Notes under the pieces: generated by a model | Seen by the model: only the letters and a program-made list of their open reading frames with translations | Told to the model about the DNA's origin: nothing | Databases searched by the model: none | Assembly: GCA_964601225.1 (NCBI GenBank) | Contig: CAZRMM010000012.1 | Span: forward strand, 1 to 35,737 | DNA length: 35,737 nt | Direction: 5' to 3' | Source: CAYRGC01 sp964601225 | GTDB lineage: Bacteria > Patescibacteriota > Gracilibacteria > Peribacterales > Peribacteraceae | Shown here: in pieces, positions 32,323 through 35,737 of the stretch | Layout: each line of letters starts with the position of its first letter | Position numbering within the stretch: the first letter of the stretch is position 1 | Position numbers and translations under genes: made by a program

Positions 32323-34089
32323 ATGATTCGTACACATACTTGCGGGGAACTCCGCGCCGAGCACGCCGATAAAACCGTCACCCTCTGCGGCTGGGTGCAT
32401 CGTCGTCGCGACCATGGCGGACTTATTTTCATCGATCTCCGGGACCACTACGGCATCACGCAGGTGGTGATCGCGCCGGAGCAGAAAGACGTCTTTGCCG
32501 CTGCGGAGAAGGTGCGGTCGGAGTGGGTGCTCAAGATCCAGGGAAAGGTCAGCAAGCGCCGCGAAGGCGCCGCGCGCGAGGATAACCCTACGGGCGCAAT
32601 TGAGGTTATGGTCTCCACACTCGAGATCCTCTCGGAGGCCAAGACTCCTCCGTTCGAGATCGATCAGGACAAGGACGTCAACGAAGAGCTCCGTCTCCAG
32701 TACCGCTTCCTCGATCTGCGCCGTCCGCGTCTCCAAGAGATGCTTTCGAAGCGCGATCAGTTCCTGACGCATATCCGCGGATACATGCATAAGCAGCACT
32801 TCACTGAAGTGCAGACGCCGATTCTGGCCAACTCCTCTCCCGAGGGTGCGCGCGACTACCTGGTACCAAGCCGCCTCCATCCGGGCACGTTCTATGCATT
32901 GCCGCAGGCGCCGCAACAGTTCAAGCAGCTGCTCATGGTGGCGGGCCTCGACCGTTACTTCCAGATTGCGCCGTGCTTTCGCGACGAGGACCCCCGCGCC
33001 GACCGCCATCCGGGCGAGTTCTACCAGCTCGATCTGGAGATGAGCTTCGTCACCCAGGAGGATGTGTGGGGTGTGGTCGAACCGCTCATGATCGAGCTTA
33101 CGCACGCGTTCTCCGACAAGAAAGTCGCGGAGACGCCGTTCCCGCAGCTCACGTGGAAGGAAACGCTCGACCGCTTCGGTTCCGATAAACCGGATATCCG
33201 CTACGCGCTCGAGCTGAAGGACGTCAGCGACCTCGTCAAAGGCTCCGGCTTCTCCGTCTTTGCCGACGTCGTCTCGAAGAAAGGCGTCGTCAAAGCGCTT
33301 CCGGTTCCGGGCGGAGCCGCGTTCAGCCGCGGCGACATCGACGGTCTCACGGAGATCGCGAAGATCTACGGTCTTAAGGGCCTCGCGTATATCTTGGTCA
33401 AACCGGAAGCCCCCCACCTCGTCTCCCCCATCATCAAGTTCTTGGGAGAGGATCTGGCGAAGAAGATCGTGGAGTTCGTCGGCGCCAAAGCGGGCGACGC
33501 CGTGTTCTTCGCCGCGGACAAGTGGCTCACCGCCTGCAAGGCGCTCGGCCAGGTGCGTATCGAGATTGCGAAGCGCCAGAACCTCGCCGACCCCAAGCGC
33601 GCGTGCTGGCTCTGGGTCAAAGATTTCCCGATGTACGAGTGGAGCGAGAGCGAGAACAAGGTCGACTTCTCCCATAACCCGTTCTCCATGCCCCAGGGCG
33701 GCATGGAAGCGCTCGAGAAGCAGGATCCGCTCACGATTCTCGCGTACCAGTACGATCTCGTCTGCAACGGCTTCGAGATCAGTTCCGGCGCGATCCGCAA
33801 TCACCGCCCGGACATCATGTACAAGGCCTTCGCGATCGCGGGCTACTCCAAGGACGACGTCGACCAGAAGTTCGGAGGCATGATCCGCGCGTTCCAGTAC
33901 GGCGCTCCCCCGCACGGCGGCATCGCCCCGGGCGTGGACCGTCTCATGATGGTGCTTTGGGAATGCCCGAGCATCCGCGACATTTACGCCTTCCCGAAGA
34001 ACGGCAAGGCGCAGGACGCGATGATGAACGCTCCTTCGGTCGTCAGCGACAAGCAGCTCAAGGAACTGCATATCAAAGTCGTGGATTGA
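32323..34089 (+). CDS. aspS: aspartyl-tRNA synthetase AspS, bacterial type, probably non-discriminating
   Basis: Class II synthetase, 588 aa, ATG at 32323. Order: OB anticodon-binding domain (residues 1-105, CGWVHRRRDHGGLIFIDLRD), motif 1 region, flipping-loop and SSPEGARDY segment, motif 2 (FRDEDPRADRHPGEFYQLDL, with Pro where Leu is common), the bacterial GAD insertion (about 290-420), and motif 3 (GIAPGVDRLMMVL). Residue 31 is His; in Pseudomonas aeruginosa His31 marks AspRS that also charges tRNA(Asn), later amidated by GatCAB. That use here is inferred. TATACT 6 nt upstream predicts a leaderless mRNA. Confidence 0.96.
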   Translation: MIRTHTCGELRAEHADKTVTLCGWVHRRRDHGGLIFIDLRDHYGITQVVIAPEQKDVFAAAEKVRSEWVLKIQGKVSKRREGAAREDNPTGAIEVMVSTLEILSEAKTPPFEIDQDKDVNEELRLQYRFLDLRRPRLQEMLSKRDQFLTHIRGYMHKQHFTEVQTPILANSSPEGARDYLVPSRLHPGTFYALPQAPQQFKQLLMVAGLDRYFQIAPCFRDEDPRADRHPGEFYQLDLEMSFVTQEDVWGVVEPLMIELTHAFSDKKVAETPFPQLTWKETLDRFGSDKPDIRYALELKDVSDLVKGSGFSVFADVVSKKGVVKALPVPGGAAFSRGDIDGLTEIAKIYGLKGLAYILVKPEAPHLVSPIIKFLGEDLAKKIVEFVGAKAGDAVFFAADKWLTACKALGQVRIEIAKRQNLADPKRACWLWVKDFPMYEWSESENKVDFSHNPFSMPQGGMEALEKQDPLTILAYQYDLVCNGFEISSGAIRNHRPDIMYKAFAIAGYSKDDVDQKFGGMIRAFQYGAPPHGGIAPGVDRLMMVLWECPSIRDIYAFPKNGKAQDAMMNAPSVVSDKQLKELHIKVVD

Positions 34090-34101
34090 GCGGCGCCCCG
34101 G

Positions 34102-34107
34102 TACACT
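34102..34107 (+). promoter_or_regulatory. possible -10 box of the coiled-coil gene
   Basis: TACACT, 7 nt before the ATG at 34115, placed between the aspS stop and that gene. Confidence 0.35.
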
Positions 34108-34114
34108 GGTAACC

Positions 34115-35038
34115 ATGCCCGCCTCGGACGATCAGAAGCGCAAGGACGACCTGCGTCGGAAGTTCCTGCGCGGGTTCGACGAGCAGGCTCTCGCGGGTCG
34201 CACGGAGCAGCAACGGAAGGAAGAGCGCCGCAAGGAAGAGCGCCGCGGGGAGGACGTCGCTTTCCAGAAGCGCGGTGAAGAAGGCGTGAAGGCCGAGGCA
34301 GAGCACGAGAAAAAGCGAAAGTTGGACGAGGCCCGTTGGCGTAAAGACGAGGCCGAACGCAAGCGCGAGCTGGAGAGGTTCAAGCAGCGTAAGAGGGAAG
34401 AGGAGCAATATCGAAAGGAATTAAAAGATAAAGAGCGCGTTTTTGACGAAAAGAAGCGAAAATACTTCGAATCCCTTCATGAGGCTGCGGCAAGAAAGGC
34501 TCTTGCGGAGCGAGCGGAATTCGAAGCGAACCAAGAACTCGATAAGGATCTTGATGCCGTCGATCGCGAAGCGCGTGATGCGAAGGGCAAGGCGGAGAGG
34601 GATTGCCTGCACCTGAAAGAACAGGCCGAGCGCGACCGTCTAACCGAGCGCGATCGACTGGACCGTTTGCACCAAGACGAGCTCATTCGCCTGCACGGCG
34701 AGGAAATCCGCCGCCGCGAGGCGATCGAAACGGAGTACCGCAGTGCCGTCGCCACCGCGGGAAATCTTCCCGAACCGCAGAAATCCGCCCGTCGCGCGGA
34801 AGCGGAAACGCAGCATCGCCAGAAACTGTCCACGCTGGAGAAAGATCTCGAACGGAAGCGGCAGGAGTTGGAAGTTCGCTTTGCCGGTCTGCGGGATTCC
34901 GCGAATCGCGAGGCGCTGACACGCCGTTCCAATGCCGAGAATACGCTTCATCGGAACCTTGCTGAGATTGAGGCGCAAAGACAGTCAGAGCGGTCGCGCC
35001 TCATCGGCGAACGGGAGCGCGCGCGGCGGAAGAGGTGA
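34115..35038 (+). CDS. highly charged coiled-coil protein of unknown function
   Basis: 307 aa with no signal peptide or membrane segment. Almost the whole chain is a Lys/Arg/Glu-rich helix (EERRKEERRGED, ERKRELERFKQRKREEEQYR), with a short break near SAVATAGNLPEPQKSARR, then another long helix. A single long coiled coil is likely. The composition resembles many unrelated filament-like proteins, so no family is assigned. Its stop directly abuts the stop of the convergent gene (TGATCA). Confidence 0.75.
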   Translation: MPASDDQKRKDDLRRKFLRGFDEQALAGRTEQQRKEERRKEERRGEDVAFQKRGEEGVKAEAEHEKKRKLDEARWRKDEAERKRELERFKQRKREEEQYRKELKDKERVFDEKKRKYFESLHEAAARKALAERAEFEANQELDKDLDAVDREARDAKGKAERDCLHLKEQAERDRLTERDRLDRLHQDELIRLHGEEIRRREAIETEYRSAVATAGNLPEPQKSARRAEAETQHRQKLSTLEKDLERKRQELEVRFAGLRDSANREALTRRSNAENTLHRNLAEIEAQRQSERSRLIGERERARRKR

Positions 35039-35737
35039 TCAGGGATTGATTGGTCCGTACTCCTGACCGTTGATGCGGTAACGGAAGGGCAGACGCGTGC
35101 GGACGGTAATGTTGTTGCCGTTGCGTTCTACCGCATAGGAGCCGCTTGAGCTGAACCCGGTATCCCAGGGATTCTGGTTCACGTTGCGCGGATCGATGTT
35201 CCGGAAGGTCCTCCATCCGGGGAAGTTTTGGAACTGGATCTGGAACGTTTGGAAGTCGCCGTTGATCGCGAAGCCTCGCATGGCATCGTTTCCTTCGAGA
35301 CGGGTGAGAGGTCCGTTCGCTTGTTCGGCCTTGAGTTTGGCTTGTTTGTCGGCGATCTCCTTTGACTGCTTCTCTTTGAGGGCCTTATCGGCATCTTGCT
35401 TGGCCTTCGCTTGGATCTCACGAATGTTTTCTTCCATATCGTCGAGGCGGGCCAGGCGGTTGATCACGCGAGTGCGGAGCTGGATGGCGTCGGGACTCGT
35501 GCCCCGGATGGCCGTGTCCGCGGTGCGCAGGTGCGCGCGTTCTGCCTCCACGGTTTTCGTGAAGGTCGGGACGTTCTCGTTGCGAAGCGCGGGCATGTAG
35601 GCGTCCATCGTCGCGGCGCCGAGATCGTCCGCTCGCTTTGAGAAGGCATCGATGTCCGCCTTGTCGGCGGCTTCCACTTTTGCTTTCGCAGCGGCTTCAG
35701 CCTTGATGGCTGCAGCCTTCGTTTCCGCTTCAAGTTT
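35039..35737 (-). CDS. Ala/Lys-rich coiled-coil protein with C-terminal beta domain (5' end cut by window)
   Basis: At least 232 codons; the frame is open to the right edge, so the start lies beyond the window (a GTG at 35677 is internal to an Ala/Lys/Glu-rich helix). Seen: an N-terminal helix (KLEAETKAAAIKAEAAAKAK), a middle helix ending in ALKEKQSKEIADKQAKLKAE, then about 80 residues with Asn, Gly, Phe and Tyr (FPGWRTFRNIDPRNVNQNPW, GSYAVERNGNNITVRTRLPF) that look like a small beta domain. No family recognised. It converges on the coiled-coil gene at 34115 with no space between. Confidence 0.75.
   Translation of the reverse strand, partial: KLEAETKAAAIKAEAAAKAKVEAADKADIDAFSKRADDLGAATMDAYMPALRNENVPTFTKTVEAERAHLRTADTAIRGTSPDAIQLRTRVINRLARLDDMEENIREIQAKAKQDADKALKEKQSKEIADKQAKLKAEQANGPLTRLEGNDAMRGFAINGDFQTFQIQFQNFPGWRTFRNIDPRNVNQNPWDTGFSSSGSYAVERNGNNITVRTRLPFRYRINGQEYGPINP

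Noticed and set aside
32128..34116. Minus-strand open frame of 662 codons
   Set aside because: Antisense to aspS, whose domain structure is complete on the other strand.

Overview
The window looks like part of a Patescibacteria (CPR) chromosome, most likely from the Peregrinibacteria/Peribacteria group. This is inferred from gene content and style: SLH-domain surface proteins with long serine linkers, a compact wall-synthesis set, large secreted proteins of unknown function, very tight gene packing and almost no Shine-Dalgarno sequences. UGA is used as a normal stop codon (ftsW, pyrF, ssb, dnaE), which argues against the Gracilibacteria/SR1 recoded lineages. Most of the window is GC-rich; one AT-rich stretch (about 23.0-23.8 kb) stands out.

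Layout. 1-4.3 kb: peptidoglycan and envelope genes murA (cut by the left edge) and lspA on the minus strand, ftsW and murG on the plus strand. 4.4-7.8 kb: a lipoprotein cyclophilin, a YbaK/ProX tRNA-editing protein, and pyrF translationally coupled to a secreted protein. 7.8-17.0 kb: a minus-strand operon of five consecutive secreted or membrane-anchored proteins (1194, 285, 259, 840 and 481 aa) that I cannot assign to any family. 17.2-24.6 kb: a tandem-OB ssb; murB-gltX; an SLH surface protein; a DUF1697 protein; a frameshifted AT-rich yhhQ-like queuosine-precursor transporter; tRNA-Arg(CCU); a possible small RNA that starts with a copy of the tRNA 5' half; and ppa. 24.9-35.7 kb: a small membrane protein, a DUF1624 membrane protein, dnaE, a PH-domain membrane protein pair, tsaC, nrdR, aspS and two facing coiled-coil genes.

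Three patterns cut across the genes. (i) Many operon-leading genes have a -10-like hexamer only 6-9 nt before the start codon, which predicts leaderless mRNAs. murG and the first gene of the secreted operon seem to have only ATT available as a start. (ii) Three families of short inverted repeats are scattered between genes, form gene ends, and occur in frame inside murG and dnaE. (iii) The tRNA-Arg promoter and 5' half are duplicated just upstream and joined to a hairpin-terminator unit.

The genes mostly describe a cell that makes its own peptidoglycan (MurA, MurB, MurG, FtsW, LspA), decorates its surface (SLH protein, five-gene secreted operon) and carries core replication and translation functions (DnaE, SSB, GluRS, AspRS, TsaC, NrdR). 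Nothing here is a phage, transposon or CRISPR locus.
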